From: an uncultured Granulicatella sp. | GTDB taxonomy: Bacteria > Bacillota > Bacilli > Lactobacillales > Aerococcaceae | NCBI GenBank assembly: GCA_937891475.1 | Contig: CALATC010000091.1 | Coordinates: forward strand, 1-8,218 | Length of the DNA stretch: 8,218 bases | Direction of reading: 5' to 3' | Shown here: in pieces, positions 7,859 to 8,218 of the stretch | How the letters are laid out: the number at the start of each line of letters is the position of its first letter | How positions within the stretch are numbered: position 1 is the first letter of the stretch | Position numbers and translations under genes: made by a program | Notes under the pieces: generated by a model | The model's input: the letters and a program-made list of their open reading frames with translations, nothing else | The model's database searches: none | Told to the model about the DNA's origin: nothing

Positions 7859-7892
7859 TGAAGTGAAACAAAGAAGAATATCTTTATTGTTG

Positions 7893-7928
7893 AATGCTTG
7901 TTTACGATATCGTGAGCAAGCATTTTTT
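7893..7928 (+). terminator. Intrinsic terminator of the polysaccharide operon
   Basis: The arms AATGCTTG (7893-7900) and CAAGCATT (7917-7924) are perfectly complementary. The stem extends inward through G-U and Watson-Crick pairs to a loop near ATAT (about 7907-7910), giving a stem of roughly 14 bp, immediately followed by a run of six T (7923-7928). It begins 35 nt after the stop codon of the GT4 gene. The T tract lies only on the plus-strand side, so it should stop plus-strand transcripts. Confidence 0.9.
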
Positions 7929-8017
7929 AAGTAGTGTTTATAAGGGTTAAAAATTTAATCAGTGAAGAAACGTAAATACAGTATAAAAGAAAGCAGAAAA
8001 ATCTTTTTGTAGCGAAA

Positions 8018-8047
8018 GCAATAGAAGCCAAGGTAGGCTTCTATTGC
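8018..8047. other. Perfect 12-bp hairpin inside the inverted-repeat element
   Basis: GCAATAGAAGCC (8018-8029) and GGCTTCTATTGC (8036-8047) pair perfectly around a 6-nt loop AAGGTA. No T run follows on either strand, so it does not look like a terminator. It forms one branch of the larger element. Confidence 0.85.
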
Positions 8048-8052
8048 AGGTG

Positions 8053-8078
8053 AAAATCGAGACAACGGCTCGATTTTT
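8053..8078 (+). terminator. Terminator-like hairpin inside the inverted-repeat element
   Basis: AAAATCGAG (8053-8061) pairs with CTCGATTTT (8069-8077) around a 7-nt loop, and the T run is five long (8074-8078). The GC part of the stem is short (about 5 bp) and the T run is mostly inside the stem, so it is a weak plus-strand terminator candidate at best. It may be only a structural branch of the surrounding element. Confidence 0.4.
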
Positions 8079-8155
8079 AGCCATGAGACCCATAGGGGCT
8101 GCTGGCGACTTCGCAAACAAAAAGCATTTTTCTTCTTTCTTTTATTACGTATTAG

Positions 8156-8184
8156 TTGCAAGGTCATAGAAGATTAGGTACACT
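8156..8184 (+). promoter_or_regulatory. Sigma-70-type promoter for a gene starting beyond the window
   Basis: TTGCAA (8156-8161, four of six bases of TTGACA) is followed after exactly 17 nt by TACACT (8179-8184, four of six bases of TATAAT including T1, A2 and T6). Transcription would begin near 8191. The -35 box starts 3 bp after the last pair of the inverted-repeat element. A Shine-Dalgarno site 20-26 nt downstream of the -10 box supports the call. Confidence 0.6.
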
Positions 8185-8203
8185 GTCATTTGTATATGAA
8201 TGA

Positions 8204-8210
8204 AAAGGAG
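8204..8210 (+). promoter_or_regulatory. Ribosome binding site of the next gene
   Basis: AAAGGAG at 8204-8210 is a strong Shine-Dalgarno match and is followed by 8 nt to the end of the window without an ATG. The start codon of the downstream gene should therefore be within the first few bases after the window. Together with the promoter upstream it marks a new transcription unit. Confidence 0.65.
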
Positions 8211-8218
8211 TTAAGGAA

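Larger units (their letters stand above)
7975..8153. repeat. Large imperfect inverted-repeat element with internal hairpins (MITE-like or structured RNA)
   Basis: The left arm (7975-8016) and right arm (8110-8153) are complementary over their whole length. By hand I count 39 Watson-Crick pairs, broken only by single bulges at 7980, 8146 and 8125, one C/T mismatch (7994 with 8134) and a small A/AA internal loop at 8011. The arms share TAAAAGAAAG and GAAAAAT followed by a T5G run. Between them are a perfect 12-bp hairpin (8018-8047), a 9-bp hairpin (8053-8077) and a GC-richer stretch (8079-8109) with several short possible stems, so the folded form would look like a branched junction on a long stalk. 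There is no convincing coding frame and I see no clear target-site duplication. It could be a nonautonomous transposable element, an intergenic palindromic repeat, or a noncoding RNA. The structure is certain; its nature is not. Confidence 0.8.

Noticed and set aside
7975..8153. tRNA, SRP RNA, tmRNA or T-box/riboswitch in the hairpin region
   Set aside because: No TpsiC-like motif, no SRP GGAAGC-type loop, no tmRNA or T-box consensus was found, and the structure lies before, not after, the downstream promoter.
7975..8153. CRISPR array
   Set aside because: The similarity is inverted and not direct, with only two arms and no regular spacers.
7955..8167. Minus-strand open frame of 70 codons
   Set aside because: It spans the inverted-repeat element almost exactly, has a low-complexity basic composition, shows no recognisable domain and no good ribosome binding site. 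It is best explained as a by-product of the repeat.
8196..8218. ATG at 8196 opening a frame to the window end
   Set aside because: It has no ribosome binding site upstream and would start only about 5 nt after the predicted transcription start, while a strong AAAGGAG sits inside this frame. A start just beyond the window is more likely.

Overview
The window is an AT-rich stretch in which every real gene lies on the plus strand. Shine-Dalgarno sites are strong and purine-rich (for example AGGAGG at 2238-2243), coding sequences are tightly packed, and codon choice is strongly A/T-ending. This fits a low-G+C Gram-positive, most plausibly a member of the Lactobacillales; the genus cannot be fixed from the sequence alone. 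The content is the distal part of a surface-polysaccharide (capsule, exopolysaccharide or rhamnose/teichoic-type cell-wall glycan) operon.

Layout. Positions 1-188 hold the 3' end of a GT2 glycosyltransferase cut by the window edge. It is followed by three complete paralogues of the same GT2 family (214-1221, 1277-2236, 2250-3224), so at least four copies stand in tandem. Then come a Gtf3/WbbI-type sugar transferase (3226-4221), a capsular polysaccharide synthesis glycosyltransferase with a GT32-like SDxxR...YGGIWMDAT core (4225-5187), a Wzx-type lipid-linked oligosaccharide flippase (5197-6738) and a GT4 (GT-B) glycosyltransferase (6749-7858). Most junctions are 1-15 nt, and the two widest gaps (25 and 55 nt) show no terminator, so one polycistronic mRNA is likely. 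It ends at a clear intrinsic terminator (7893-7928). The operon promoter, the initiating phosphoglycosyltransferase, a Wzy polymerase and any Wzg/Wzd/Wze-type regulators are not in the window; if present they lie upstream or elsewhere.

How the genes work together (inference from families): seven glycosyltransferases add sugars one after another to an undecaprenyl-pyrophosphate-linked primer on the cytoplasmic face, and the flippase moves the finished unit across the membrane. So many transferases imply a long or branched repeat unit. The tandem GT2 copies share a near-constant nucleotide-sugar-binding half and have divergent segments elsewhere, as expected for enzymes using similar donors on different acceptors.

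The 360 nt after the last gene contain no convincing gene. They hold the operon terminator, then an unusual element of about 180 bp (7975-8153) bounded by imperfect inverted arms of about 42 nt (39 Watson-Crick pairs by hand alignment) and containing two further perfect hairpins. Two bases beyond it lies a good sigma-70-type promoter (TTGCAA-17-TACACT, 8156-8184) and then a ribosome binding site (8204-8210) for a gene that begins just past the window. The inverted-arm element is the least explained and most interesting signal here; it could be a MITE-like mobile element, an intergenic palindromic repeat or a structured RNA.
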